A stretch of 64,000 nucleotides of DNA, from contig NZ_JBDOIO010000005.1 of the NCBI RefSeq assembly GCF_039831995.1, positions 682,001-746,000 on the forward strand. Reading direction: 5' to 3'. Made by a program: the position numbers and the translations under genes. Position 1 is the first letter of the stretch; the number at the start of each line of letters is the position of its first letter. Below the pieces are notes generated by a model that was given only the letters and a program-made list of their open reading frames with translations, did not search any database and was not told the origin of the DNA. The stretch comes from Paenibacillus pabuli (GTDB taxonomy: Bacteria; Bacillota; Bacilli; Paenibacillales; Paenibacillaceae). Shown in pieces: positions 1 to 8,622 of this stretch.

Positions 1-551
1 ATATTATAGGTGTCGTCCTGAATGCGCCATTCGCCTTGGTCCTGTAAAAAGGTGATATCCCCTGATAACGGGATGTTTTTCAACTGTTGGCCTTCTCGAT
101 CTGCTAAGACCAGATTCAGTCTGTATTCTACGAGGATCCAATCGCTCTTGCTCTCTTTGATCTCGACAAGTATATTTTCCGGATGAAGTAGAGCCTTCTC
201 CTTGTCTGCCACCATTAGCGGTAACGTTGCATACCGATTAGCCATATAGGATTCATAATTTTTTTCCGTCAAAAATGGCTTCATTGTCTCCCCTTTGGAG
301 AGTAGACCCTCTACGGTTAGTGTATCTTCATAATCGGCATAGTCCACGGTCAATTCTGTTTTTTTATACTCTAATGACATATCCAGAGCCTTCTGTTCAT
401 CCTGAGCCGTAGCTGTCTCGTTCGTCACTATACTTGGCTGGCTGGTTGGGGGTGTGCTCTCCTGAACAGGATTAGTCGTATTGGATTCAGTACATCCCAT
501 AATCATTCCTGAAAGTAATAACGTACTCATAACGCAGACTAGTTTACGCAT
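1..551 (-). CDS. Putative lipoprotein, 3' part outside the window
   Basis: The gene is read on the minus strand from an ATG at 551 and runs off the window start, so 183 codons are visible. A GAAAGGG ribosome site precedes the ATG. The N-terminus MRKLVCVM is followed by a hydrophobic stretch and a lipobox IMGC (Cys at residue 20), then a Ser/Thr/Pro/Gln-rich linker, which is the layout of a lipid-anchored surface protein. The visible body is mixed alpha/beta with no motif I recognise. Function unknown; the lipoprotein call itself is well supported. Confidence 0.8.
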   Translation of the reverse strand, partial: MRKLVCVMSTLLLSGMIMGCTESNTTNPVQESTPPTSQPSIVTNETATAQDEQKALDMSLEYKKTELTVDYADYEDTLTVEGLLSKGETMKPFLTEKNYESYMANRYATLPLMVADKEKALLHPENILVEIKESKSDWILVEYRLNLVLADREGQQLKNIPLSGDITFLQDQGEWRIQDDTYN

Positions 552-722
552 AGTTGATCAAACCCTTTCGTACCTTTATTACTTTCAATTATCACCTTTA
601 TTTGGTTAAAATGTCCAGCGTTTAAACACATTCGAATAAATTGCGTATTCGATTACATAAAGTTGGATCTCCATAATCAGGGTGTGTTATAGTCGACGTG
701 AAGTGATTTGGAGGGGATAACA

Positions 723-767
723 ATGCTGAAAACGATCATTACAACTGGACCCATTTTCGAAGGATAG
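723..767 (+). CDS. Possible 14-codon leader peptide
   Basis: A short reading frame (MLKTIITTGPIFEG) follows a strong GGAGGGG ribosome site at 710-716 with 6-nt spacing. It ends 55 nt before the GNAT gene. Between them the sequence CACCT-ATGA-AGGTG at 801-814 can form a small hairpin that would cover the GNAT ribosome site. This is the layout of a translated leader that could affect the next gene, but a chance ORF cannot be excluded. Confidence 0.28.
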   Translation: MLKTIITTGPIFEG

Positions 768-822
768 CGCCTGCTTGGTCCAATAACTGCGTGGTTCCTT
801 CACCTATGAAGGTGTGAATACA

Positions 823-1683
823 ATGTCAATATTTACAGTTGTTCCAATGATCTATAATTCCAAGGAACAGATTGATTCCATTATTTTACTCGAACAGCAA
901 TGTAAACAACTCGATTCCATTCATCTGAAGGCAGACCTGGATCATATCAGCAAACAAGATGGAGACCACGCACTCCTGTGTTACTGCGAAGGCAAGCTCG
1001 TCGGACTCCTAAGTTGGTACCCCTCTGATAGCACTACTGGAAACATCAATGCCCTTGTGCATCCGCATGCTCGCCGCAAAGGTGTGTTCCGCAGCTTACT
1101 GATGCAGGCTGTTGCAGACATGAAGTCACAGGGTATTACCCGGCTCAGCTACCGCGTACCTCAAAGCTTGCTTTCCGGGCTTCGTACCGCTCAGTCGCTT
1201 GGTGCTGTTCATGATCGTTCGGAGTACTCGATGCAGCTTATGAACACGTCCTTCCCAGATATCGAACAAGTTGGGTTAACCTTGTCTGTGGCTGAACCGA
1301 AAGATTTTGAGTTTATGGTCAGCTGCTCAGCGCAGGCCTTTGGAGATTCAGAGGAATGGACCCGCGATTATTTCACGCAAACTAATGAACCCAGCCGGGT
1401 AACCTACATTGCCTGGAGAGATGAACTGCCTGTCGGACTGGTCCGAATCAATTCCATTAATGAGACAACAGCATTCATTCATAACTTCTGTATCCTACCT
1501 GCATATCAAGGCCAGAAGCTAGGCCGCCAAGTTCTTACCCTGCTCGTTGAGCTGCTTCTGAAGCAGAAAAATACGGATATTCGCTTGTCCGTTGTTACTG
1601 AAAACGAGCGTGCTCTGAATTTATACCGGAGTGTCGGCTTTGAAGTGAATTCCGAATATCAATACTTCAATGGCATCGTGTAA
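823..1683 (+). CDS. Tandem-domain GNAT family N-acetyltransferase
   Basis: GCN5-related acetyltransferase, which transfers acetyl from acetyl-CoA to an amine of an unknown substrate. Two GNAT folds are visible. The N-terminal one has the pair GKLVGLLSWYP and NALVHPHARRKGVFRSLL. The C-terminal one has a cleaner acetyl-CoA loop, ILPAYQGQKLGRQVL, followed by LSVVTENERALNLYRSVGF. An ATG at 823 is preferred over the GTG at 814 because GAAGGTG at 808-814 gives 8-nt spacing to it. Monocistronic, followed by a clear terminator. The tandem form resembles mycothiol-synthase-like duplicated acetyltransferases, but the substrate cannot be told. Confidence 0.88.
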   Translation: MSIFTVVPMIYNSKEQIDSIILLEQQCKQLDSIHLKADLDHISKQDGDHALLCYCEGKLVGLLSWYPSDSTTGNINALVHPHARRKGVFRSLLMQAVADMKSQGITRLSYRVPQSLLSGLRTAQSLGAVHDRSEYSMQLMNTSFPDIEQVGLTLSVAEPKDFEFMVSCSAQAFGDSEEWTRDYFTQTNEPSRVTYIAWRDELPVGLVRINSINETTAFIHNFCILPAYQGQKLGRQVLTLLVELLLKQKNTDIRLSVVTENERALNLYRSVGFEVNSEYQYFNGIV

Positions 1684-1697
1684 CGGGTAGAGATGCT

Positions 1698-1734
1698 AAA
1701 GACTGTTTTCCCCATAAGGAAAACGGTCTTTTTT
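1698..1734 (+). terminator. Rho-independent terminator of the GNAT gene
   Basis: GACTGTTTTCC pairs with GGAAAACGGTC around a 6-nt loop and is followed by a run of six T. It lies just after the stop codon at 1683. Confidence 0.9.
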
Positions 1735-1746
1735 ATGATCTTTTAA

Positions 1747-1890
1747 TTACGTGTTTGAAAATCTGAAGATTAACTTATAGCCATCTAACGTGTGGCCGTA
1801 TATTTCTTCGTACTTTCCCTTGGTGTAATTGGTCAACGATTCTTTGCACCAAAAAACCACATTAGATTTATCTAATGTGGTTCGCCATCT
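1747..1890 (-). pseudogene. 47-codon open remnant directly after the CD3324-like stop
   Basis: On the minus strand the reading frame of the gene ending at 1891 stays open for 47 more codons after its TAA, ending at 1747. The translated piece (for example KGKYEEIYGHTLDGYKLIF) has ordinary protein composition but no start codon, and it contains the terminator hairpin at 1855-1882. It may be the tail of a decayed gene or a chance frame. I do not recognise the family. Confidence 0.2.
1855..1882 (-). terminator. Terminator of the small Mor-like regulator gene
   Basis: The palindrome AACCACATTAGA-TTTA-TCTAATGTGGTT is followed on the minus strand by six T. It lies 8 nt past the stop codon at 1891. 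Confidence 0.88.
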
Positions 1891-2157
1891 TTATTTTTTG
1901 GAATACACAATTTTCTTGATACTGTCGATGGACAGGTAAAAACGTTCAGTCAGCTCATGCACGGTTAACCCTGCGGCGAATAGGCAACGGATCTGCTCAT
2001 TACGCTCTTGGACGACCGCTCTGCTGCCTGAATTTTCGCCCCACTTTTTGTGAGCTTCCTTAGGCTTTGGAATGTAGACCAACCCACCCGGGATGTGCCT
2101 TTGTACTTCTTTTAATAATTCTTCCGGCAAGATGGCATCTGCATTGATATAATTCAT
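1891..2157 (-). CDS. CD3324 family small HTH protein (Mor-like)
   Basis: An 88-residue protein beginning MNYINADAILPEELLKEVQ, with a KKWGENSGSR motif in the middle and a C-terminal helix-turn-helix (LTVHELTERFYLSIDSIKKIV). This pattern matches the CD3324/Mor-like family of small putative DNA-binding proteins, which share the HTH of the phage Mu Mor activator. The target is unknown. It has a purine-rich ribosome site (GGAGCGG) and its own terminator. The 270 bp upstream (2158-2428) holds no gene that I can support. Confidence 0.82.
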   Translation of the reverse strand: MNYINADAILPEELLKEVQRHIPGGLVYIPKPKEAHKKWGENSGSRAVVQERNEQIRCLFAAGLTVHELTERFYLSIDSIKKIVYSKK

Positions 2158-2428
2158 GCTGCTCCGCTCCTTAAAATTAGTCTTTAAGGCAGCAGAGTCA
2201 TACGACGTACACTTATGAGTTCTATATGGCGGAAAAGAAAATCAAGGCTCTATGCAAACAACCGCCGTTGTACATCGCATGGACTCTGCATAGAGCGGAT
2301 CGTGAAACTTCTTATGAATTGAATCATGGTAGCCCCCCATTCGGCACCCCTTACGTAGGTGCTGTTTGATCCCTTCACATTAATCCATTCGATCAGCGCA
2401 CAGCGATATCCTCTTCATAAACGAAGTA

Positions 2429-3331
2429 TCATGAATACTGGATCAGACTTTTCTCCAACATTTCTCGAACAGCATGCTGCAAGGAGGCTGGTGAGACCAC
2501 CTTAACTTCGGGACCATAGGCAAGCAGCCTCCGTGCGGTGAACGGGAATTCCTCTCGAGGAACCAAACCTCGCCATTCATTGCCTTGAATCGAATGGAAC
2601 AGCCCATCCGAACGCGCAAGCCGTGTGCCAAACTCGGTGAAGTGCAGCACCACTTCTACGCCTTCCCTGTCGTCTTCGGACTTAAACCATGCCTGCAAAC
2701 TGGGAGTGGATTCATCTATGGAATCCAGCAATCTCAGTTGCTGCATGCGGTCGACGCGATACAACAATACGCGTTCCTTATGGCGGGCGGGCATGTACCA
2801 AAATCCACCCTCATAGTAGATGCCGATGGGATATGCCTGTGTTTCTTTTTTCCCTTTCCGGGAATGATACGTAAATTCAATCGCTCTTTTATCTACAGCA
2901 GCATTCAGGATATCCGTCGTCAACATCTCAGCGTGCTCACCCGGATGCTGCACAAACGTCACATGCTCCCTCATGCGCACAATCAGATCCTGTACATCCT
3001 GCGGCAAGGTGGAGAAATACTGTTCTGCCAAATGCTCGCGCATTGATCCGTACGGAAAATCCGGAACCTGCTGCAAATATTCGATCATCATGAACAACCC
3101 CAGTGCCTCGTTCTGTGTCAGCTGCAGAGGCGGCAGAATTCGATTAGGCAAAACCTTGTAACCACCATTCACACCGACCTCCGTGTACAAAGGAAACCCC
3201 AACGTCTGCAGCGCATCCAGATCACGCTGAATGGTACGGACCGATACACCGAATCGTTCGGCCAGTTCACGGGCTGTAAACTTTTTTCTTGAATCCATCA
3301 ATCTCATAATGGCGAGTTTCCGACCATTCAT
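2429..3331 (-). CDS. WYL-domain transcriptional regulator (YafY/DeoR-type HTH)
   Basis: Residues 1-60 form a winged HTH (FTARELAERFGVSVRTIQRDLDAL). A WYL sensor domain follows around residues 140-200 (AIEFTYHSRKGKKETQAYPIGIYYEGGFWYMPARH), then a C-terminal WCX-type extension. WYL regulators sense small ligands or nucleic acids through the beta-barrel WYL fold. The gene is divergent from the DHFR-like reductase at 3408 across a 76-bp gap, so the reductase is its probable target. A GGGGGTGG ribosome site precedes the ATG. Length is normal for the family. Confidence 0.93.
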   Translation of the reverse strand: MNGRKLAIMRLMDSRKKFTARELAERFGVSVRTIQRDLDALQTLGFPLYTEVGVNGGYKVLPNRILPPLQLTQNEALGLFMMIEYLQQVPDFPYGSMREHLAEQYFSTLPQDVQDLIVRMREHVTFVQHPGEHAEMLTTDILNAAVDKRAIEFTYHSRKGKKETQAYPIGIYYEGGFWYMPARHKERVLLYRVDRMQQLRLLDSIDESTPSLQAWFKSEDDREGVEVVLHFTEFGTRLARSDGLFHSIQGNEWRGLVPREEFPFTARRLLAYGPEVKVVSPASLQHAVREMLEKSLIQYS

Positions 3332-3407
3332 GATTCCACCCCCCTAACTACGTCAACATTTGTCATAGTTAAAGTGTAACATACGAAACAGAAGGGAGCG
3401 ATCAATA

Positions 3408-3935
3408 ATGTCCAACAAAGTAGTGCTGTACATTGCGATGAGTCTGGATGGTTATATTGCAAGAAAGGACGGTTCAGTAGATTGGCTGTTCGACGTGGAA
3501 GGTGACGGTGGAGATAACGGGTATGCTGCATTTTATCAAACGATTGGAACGGTAGTTATGGGCCGAACCACGTACGAAGATGTGCTTAAGCTGTCGGAGG
3601 AATTCCCTTATGCAGACCGCCCCACATACGTGCTCTCCCGTTCGGAACAGCCACCTGCACCACATGTGCAGTTTACAACCGAGCCTGTTGAGACCCTTAT
3701 TCCCCGTTTGCAGCAGGCATCCGATGCCGATCTGTGGATTGTTGGAGGGGGTCAGCTGGTTCAGGCAGTTATGGAAAAACAGCTGCTTCATGAAATTGAA
3801 GTTGCCATCATTCCGAAAATCCTCGGAGAAGGCATTCCCTTATTTCCGGAGGGAATTGTACCGAGTAATCTGAAGATGATCGGGACGCAGACACTCGGTC
3901 AGATCATATCCATCCGGTATCAGGTTCAGGTATAA
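3408..3935 (+). CDS. Dihydrofolate reductase family protein (RibD C-terminal-like)
   Basis: A 175-residue NADPH-binding reductase fold. The N-terminal strand is VVLYIAMSLDGYIARKDGSVDWL, the central cofactor motif is TVVMGRTTYE, and near the C-terminus come DLWIVGGGQLVQ and IPKILGEGIPLF. These are the hallmarks of the YwjB/RibD_C branch rather than true folate DHFR, so the physiological substrate is unknown. GGAG lies 9 nt before the ATG. Divergent from the WYL regulator and followed by a shared terminator. Confidence 0.9.
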   Translation: MSNKVVLYIAMSLDGYIARKDGSVDWLFDVEGDGGDNGYAAFYQTIGTVVMGRTTYEDVLKLSEEFPYADRPTYVLSRSEQPPAPHVQFTTEPVETLIPRLQQASDADLWIVGGGQLVQAVMEKQLLHEIEVAIIPKILGEGIPLFPEGIVPSNLKMIGTQTLGQIISIRYQVQV

Positions 3936-3955
3936 CCAAACTCAAGATAAGAAAA

Positions 3956-3988
3956 GACCACGCTGCCCCTGATGGGTTAAGTGTGGTC
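3956..3988. terminator. Bidirectional terminator between convergent genes
   Basis: GACCACGCT pairs with AGTGTGGTC across a 15-nt loop and is flanked by T-rich tracts. It separates the DHFR-like gene from the convergent SGNH esterase gene. Confidence 0.7.
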
Positions 3989-4027
3989 CTTGTTTTATCC
4001 AGGCCAGGCCTTATACGACGTTCAGCG

Positions 4028-5155
4028 TTAAGCCATAAGGCCTTGCAGGTATCCCGTTAACGTCTCTGCTGCCCGCCGGTGGGATAACTCGCCCGGATGA
4101 GTGCGGGCCCCAATCGTCTCTTCCGTTGTATCCGGAAGCTGCAGGACAGATACCATTCGGTCGCCTGTCCGCTTCGTATAGCCATCAATCGCACGATAGA
4201 TGGCAGGCATCATGGGAAATCCAAGCATGCCATAGGCCCAGACGAGCTGTGCCTTCGGATTGGTATTACGAAGTTTGACCAGGAATCGGTCTACCGCATC
4301 CTCAAAAGCAGCCAGATCCTCTTCATGATAGCTCCCGTCGTCATTTAAACGTTGCTTATGTACCTTTCCAGACACCGGATCTCTCCATCCCGATGTTTGG
4401 AAAGCACCTCCATCGTTGCTTCCCAGATTGATCACAACCACGTCCGGCTGCCAGGACTCAAAATCATGCGGGTCCTCGGCCCCGAGCTCCTGGTTTTTCT
4501 CACCCGTGAGCAGGCCGCAGACTTGTCCATAATAATCAGGAATGTTATTGTGCGGGTTGTTGTCCCAGCTTGTGAGTACACCCCAACCACTCTGGGATAT
4601 CACCCTGTAGTCCGCGTTCATTGCCTCTGCTGTCATGTACGTATAGTTATGTATTGCGCTGAACCACATTGGAATCCAGTCTTCTTCCGCTCTGGCCCCG
4701 ATTGCGCCTTCTCCAGATGTTATGCTATCCCCAATAAATTCAATCTTATAGGGCTTCTCTTCCAGAGGCAGGAATGTGCCATCCGACTTCAGGGCATGAA
4801 ACTGCAATGAGCAGCCCGAGTCTGCACTCATTGCCTGCACATCCTTGACGATGCGTACATTCTTCACTGTATCTTCGCTCATGCCCCGGAAGACACAGAT
4901 CCAATACCGTCCTGCTGTCACCATCTGCCTGCTTACAGGAACACCATTGACCAGGATACTGATCCACGGTTCATAGATATCGTAGTCCGACTCCACTTCT
5001 ACCCAAAGCTCGGAGCCTGTGACCTGAAGTTCAATTGCGCTGCCTGTCCAAAATAACGTCAGCGGTGCCCGCTGCCCTGTTGTCCTGCCATGCACTTTCA
5101 GGTTCTGTATCTCTGACAGGACATGCACCTGTAACTTGCCATTTGTTTTCACCAT
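4028..5155 (-). CDS. SGNH/GDSL-family esterase with N-terminal beta domain (CE2-like)
   Basis: Probably a carbohydrate deacetylase/esterase. An N-terminal jelly-roll-like beta domain (about residues 1-130) precedes an SGNH hydrolase domain. Block I nucleophile is IEFIGDSITSGEG, block II SGWG, block III NLGSNDGG, and the catalytic His is near the end in THPGELSH. This two-domain order fits carbohydrate esterase family 2. No signal peptide is seen, so it likely acts in the cytoplasm. GGGAGG with 5-nt spacing selects the ATG at 5155; an in-frame ATG at 5203 overlaps the end of the previous gene but lacks a good ribosome site. Last gene of the DUF4180-SRPBCC-esterase operon. Confidence 0.88.
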   Translation of the reverse strand: MVKTNGKLQVHVLSEIQNLKVHGRTTGQRAPLTLFWTGSAIELQVTGSELWVEVESDYDIYEPWISILVNGVPVSRQMVTAGRYWICVFRGMSEDTVKNVRIVKDVQAMSADSGCSLQFHALKSDGTFLPLEEKPYKIEFIGDSITSGEGAIGARAEEDWIPMWFSAIHNYTYMTAEAMNADYRVISQSGWGVLTSWDNNPHNNIPDYYGQVCGLLTGEKNQELGAEDPHDFESWQPDVVVINLGSNDGGAFQTSGWRDPVSGKVHKQRLNDDGSYHEEDLAAFEDAVDRFLVKLRNTNPKAQLVWAYGMLGFPMMPAIYRAIDGYTKRTGDRMVSVLQLPDTTEETIGARTHPGELSHRRAAETLTGYLQGLMA

Positions 5156-5204
5156 GCATTCCTCCCGCCTGTTTGGCCCACTTGAGTAAGTGGGTTTCAT
5201 CATC

Positions 5205-5687
5205 CTATTCTTTTAGAAAACGATCCACATGCTCCTGGTACTTCTCGTACCACGATCTCCACTCATCCTTGCGTGACTCCAGCGTTCGGTCGTCCAGCAG
5301 CGCAGCAATCACATCCAGACAGACATGCCATCCGGCAAGATCTTTTGGTGTATGGCTTGTCATGGAATGAATGGTTTCTGTCAGAACAAGACGGCAGCCC
5401 TCCTGTACAGGATGCAGCTCGAACCTCACCGCATCTTCTTCCCAGGTGTATGCAAGAACGGAGTAAGGCTCCAGATGTGTGATTCTCATTTTTTCAAATG
5501 TCCCATCGCCCATGTCAAACTTGATCAGTCCGCCCTCTCGCAGATCTTCAATCCGCAATTCGGGAAACCATCCATGCAGCTTATCGTTTTCCGTTAAAAA
5601 GGACCATACCTTCCGTACATCGTGCTGCCACAAGCGCTCAAAACGGGCCACAACGTCATTCGAAACCAATTTCAACTCAGCAATCAT
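5205..5687 (-). CDS. SRPBCC (AHSA1-like/START-like) family protein
   Basis: A 160-residue helix-grip protein. Characteristic features are FERLWQHDVRKVWSFLTENDKLHGWFPEL, GGLIKFDMGDG, LAYTWEEDAVRFEL and LTETIHSM, then a C-terminal helix with GWHVCLDVIAALLD. Such proteins bind hydrophobic ligands in a deep cavity; the ligand is unknown. GGAGG lies 7 nt before the ATG. It is 21 nt after DUF4180 and directly before the esterase, so the three are probably cotranscribed. Confidence 0.9.
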   Translation of the reverse strand: MIAELKLVSNDVVARFERLWQHDVRKVWSFLTENDKLHGWFPELRIEDLREGGLIKFDMGDGTFEKMRITHLEPYSVLAYTWEEDAVRFELHPVQEGCRLVLTETIHSMTSHTPKDLAGWHVCLDVIAALLDDRTLESRKDEWRSWYEKYQEHVDRFLKE

Positions 5688-5708
5688 GGGTAGACCTCCT
5701 CCAAATGA

Positions 5709-6077
5709 TTAGTTCAATTCATGCAGGATATGAAGCGCTTCCTCTTTTGTTTTTACAAAGAACACATGCTTGCCATTATTGCACTCATAAATGAAATCCT
5801 TCAGGCTTTTGCTGCTGTAGCCGTCAAAATCACCAATGATGGCAAGCTTCACCTGGTAGTTAACGTACTTTTGCAGAATCTCACCAGCCAGCTTCGTTTT
5901 CAGATCGAAGAATTCTTCCGTAATGTTGGATTTGTCGATGATCAGCTTGTATGCCTCGTTCAGATAATTTACCGATGCCATCAGATCCAGTGCATCTTGC
6001 ACTTCGCTGATGACGATGTCATTACTCTCAATAATAGCAACCTTGGAGTTACCCTGTTGATCGATTGTAATATCCAT
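5709..6077 (-). CDS. DUF4180 domain-containing protein
   Basis: About 122 residues with the family pattern VAIIESNDIVISEVQDALDLMAS, then FFDLKTKLAGEILQK, IGDFDGYSSKSLKDFI and a C-terminal EEALHIL helix. This resembles a STAS-like alpha/beta fold of unknown function. The ATG at 6077 is preferred to that at 6095 because AAGGAG lies 8 nt upstream of it. First gene of a likely three-gene operon. Confidence 0.88.
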   Translation of the reverse strand: MDITIDQQGNSKVAIIESNDIVISEVQDALDLMASVNYLNEAYKLIIDKSNITEEFFDLKTKLAGEILQKYVNYQVKLAIIGDFDGYSSKSLKDFIYECNNGKHVFFVKTKEEALHILHELN

Positions 6078-6295
6078 TTCACGTGCTCCTTCCATATCTC
6101 ATTTCCCTATACTATCTCGCATTTCCTTCGCAAAAAGCAATGTGTTTCTCACAATAAAATGGAAATTTTTGCTCTTCCAACATTCTGGGTTTTGCTTCTT
6201 ATTTGTGATCACCCGCTGGAATTCCTCTGCTATAATGGATTTATTTCCTATATGACTTGTATTTCGAGATTTGCCTAAGAAAGAGGGGTGCTAAC

Positions 6296-6913
6296 ATGAA
6301 CATGAAGTGGCTCGATTGGGCGAAACAGATTCAGGCTATTGCTCAGACCGGTTTAACTTATGGCAAAGATGTATACGATATCGAACGCTACGAGGAATTG
6401 AGAAAGATTAGTGTGGATATCTTGGCTAACTATACTTCTGTAAACAAGGAAAAGATATCACTTACCTTTGCAAGTGATTCTGGGTATGCAACGCCCAAAG
6501 TAGATATTCGAGGTGTTGTTTTCAAGGATAATAAAATCCTTTTGGTGCAGGAGAAGATCGATGGAGCCTGGGCACTGCCAGGGGGATGGAGCGACATCGG
6601 CCTCTCTCCATCCGAGGTAGCCGTGAAAGAGATCAAGGAAGAATCCGGATTCGATGTGGTGCCCTTGCGCCTATTGGCTGTACTGGATAAGAAATTCCAT
6701 GGTCATCCACCCGAACCTTATCATATATACAAGATGTTTATTCAATGCGAGATTACGGGTGGTACAGCTGAAAATGGTGTGGAAACCAGTGCCGTCCAGT
6801 TCTTCGACAGGCATAAGCTGCCTGAACTTTCGCTTGAAAGGAATACAGCAGCGCAGGTGAAAACCATGTTTGAGTTTCTGGATCATCCCACCAAAGAAGT
6901 CATCTTGGATTAA
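6296..6913 (+). CDS. NUDIX hydrolase with N-terminal NUDIX_N helix domain
   Basis: Residues 1-60 are the small helical domain (WLDWAKQIQAIAQTGLTYGKDVYDIERYEELRKI) typical of the NUDIX_N group. The catalytic domain follows, with LPGGWSDIGLSPSEVAVKEIKEESGF as the Nudix helix. The metal-binding EE pair is kept, but the first Glu of the canonical GX5E is Leu and Arg of REUXEE is Lys; I have seen this as a variant within the family. It hydrolyses a nucleoside diphosphate linked to an unknown moiety. AGAGGGG precedes the ATG at 6296; an upstream in-frame TTG at 6257 lacks a good site. Confidence 0.92.
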   Translation: MNMKWLDWAKQIQAIAQTGLTYGKDVYDIERYEELRKISVDILANYTSVNKEKISLTFASDSGYATPKVDIRGVVFKDNKILLVQEKIDGAWALPGGWSDIGLSPSEVAVKEIKEESGFDVVPLRLLAVLDKKFHGHPPEPYHIYKMFIQCEITGGTAENGVETSAVQFFDRHKLPELSLERNTAAQVKTMFEFLDHPTKEVILD

Positions 6914-6928
6914 AGTTCAACACGCCAA

Positions 6929-6968
6929 ATAGCGACTCCCCTGTGTAGGTCCGGTCGCTATCTTTTGT
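6929..6968 (+). terminator. Terminator of the NUDIX gene
   Basis: ATAGCGAC pairs with GTCGCTAT over a 17-nt loop and is followed by CTTTTGTTT. It may serve both this gene and the convergent kinase. Confidence 0.8.
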
Positions 6969-7001
6969 TTATTATGAATTTTGATTCGGGCGGAAGGTAT
7001 T

Positions 7002-8294
7002 CTATAGTTCTGCTCCTTTCATCAGGTTCCTTTTGGGAATCGATACATCGAAGGCAGTTCCTTCCCCACTTAACTCTGCGGATTCGACGGTAATATGCCC
7101 TTCCAGAGACCGGACGATATCGCGGACATGAGACAGACCAATCCCTGTCGCGGCAATGCCTGCTTGATTGAATTTTGTCGTATAGCCAGGTTCGAAAATA
7201 ATATTTCGCTTGGCTTCAGGTATACCTTTGCCAGAATCAATTACTGCAAAATGTACATCCTCACCCTGTTCATATACCTGTAACCGAATAGTTCCCTTGG
7301 CCTCGATCACTTCCACAGCATTGGCAATTAGATTGTTCATCACCGTTAGAAGTGGAATGTAAAAAGGAGATTCGCATTCATAATGCTGCTCCACTTGAAT
7401 TTGAATTCTTTTATCCAGCATCTCGCCATATTTAAGGTTGCCTTTTACGGCGAAATTCAGAACCTCCGACAGGCTCATGTTGACTGCCCTCTCGCTATCA
7501 TATAGTTTCAGCAATCCGGCCAGGATGCGCTGCGAGTCTTTCTTCACCTCATGGATTTGCTGAGCTATCCCCAGTGTCCGCTGACTGTATTGATTCAAAT
7601 TCTGTTCCCTAAGATCACGATATAGGTCATAGCTATCAGCCGTTATGCTTTCGATCGTCTTCATGGCCTTTTTCAGATAGAAAACCTCGCCGTACAGGCC
7701 GGAGTTCACATTCAGCATTTGCTCGATCCGCTTCTCCTGCTCCGCATGCATGAGTCTCATCTGTCTCACCGCGATACTGTTATACAAACCACTGACAAAG
7801 TAACTGCGCAGCCCACCCACAACGAGCAGATACAGCCATTCTTTCATATCGAAGATACTGGTCCCATTCAACACGCCGCGAATGAAAAGCTCGATGAGAT
7901 TGGAAGAAAAATCAACACACGTAATTAAGCCACCCAGGAGAAGCGGTGGGATCTCATGAAACCTGTTCTTGAACTTGCTTAGACCGTAGGCGAAGACGAT
8001 ATAATAGATGCCCGCTCCTATATTGTCATGCAAACTTTCCAGTACCGACATTGAATTCACATCGTACAGTAAATCGACGGATTGCACGATAAAGCTCGCG
8101 ATACCCGTCAGAATACCCGTCTTCACATAAGACAGATGCGGCATGATCATGAGCAGAAATAAAAGGATGCTTACACCCAAGCCGATTCGAAAATCGTCTT
8201 CCTGAAAGGGATTAATCTTAAATTGCGCACCAACAGCCGTAGCCAAGGCAATCGCCGTCATTTGTACATTCTCATTTTTAAGCCAATTACGCAT
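7002..8294 (-). CDS. Membrane sensor histidine kinase (GHKL ATPase), orphan
   Basis: The N-terminal ~185 residues contain about six hydrophobic segments (for example GLGVSILLFLLMIMPHL and GILTGIASFIVQSV). A dimerisation helix pair follows with a probable phosphoacceptor in QQIHEVKKD, then an HATPase_c domain with N-box LIANAVEVIE, G1 DSGKGI and G2 GIGLSHV. The arrangement resembles AgrC/SpoOB-type kinases that sense membrane or extracellular signals. No response regulator lies next to it, so its partner is elsewhere. AGGAG precedes the ATG. Confidence 0.88.
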   Translation of the reverse strand: MRNWLKNENVQMTAIALATAVGAQFKINPFQEDDFRIGLGVSILLFLLMIMPHLSYVKTGILTGIASFIVQSVDLLYDVNSMSVLESLHDNIGAGIYYIVFAYGLSKFKNRFHEIPPLLLGGLITCVDFSSNLIELFIRGVLNGTSIFDMKEWLYLLVVGGLRSYFVSGLYNSIAVRQMRLMHAEQEKRIEQMLNVNSGLYGEVFYLKKAMKTIESITADSYDLYRDLREQNLNQYSQRTLGIAQQIHEVKKDSQRILAGLLKLYDSERAVNMSLSEVLNFAVKGNLKYGEMLDKRIQIQVEQHYECESPFYIPLLTVMNNLIANAVEVIEAKGTIRLQVYEQGEDVHFAVIDSGKGIPEAKRNIIFEPGYTTKFNQAGIAATGIGLSHVRDIVRSLEGHITVESAELSGEGTAFDVSIPKRNLMKGAEL

Positions 8295-8534
8295 ATCTTT
8301 CTCCTACATGCCCCCGATTAGCGCTTGCAAATACAGTTCGCGCTTCTAATGTTGTATATAGTAACATACGTATTCATCTTTAGAAAATTTACGACATAGC
8401 AAAGCAACGTCCGAGTAGTTTTTGATTTTCTACATTCAACGAATACAGCTTTTTGTGATTATGGCCTCCAAAGTATCAAAGGGATGCCCCGCGTAAAAGC
8501 CCATGAACCTGCTTAACAACCGAATATTACTTTC

Positions 8535-8565
8535 AAGTACGTATGTGACTTTGAGGTGCGTACTT
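8535..8565. promoter_or_regulatory. Inverted repeat upstream of the reductase, candidate HxlR operator
   Basis: AAGTACG and CGTACTT form perfect 7-bp arms 17 nt apart, 58 nt before the reductase start. The convergent neighbour at 9760 is an HxlR-type regulator, a family that binds such dyads near redox genes. The link is inferred from position only. Confidence 0.4.
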
Positions 8566-8622
8566 CACACCTTCCTTTTGCTGGCTCACAATAATGTACA
8601 GGAAAAGAAAGGAGCATGCCCA

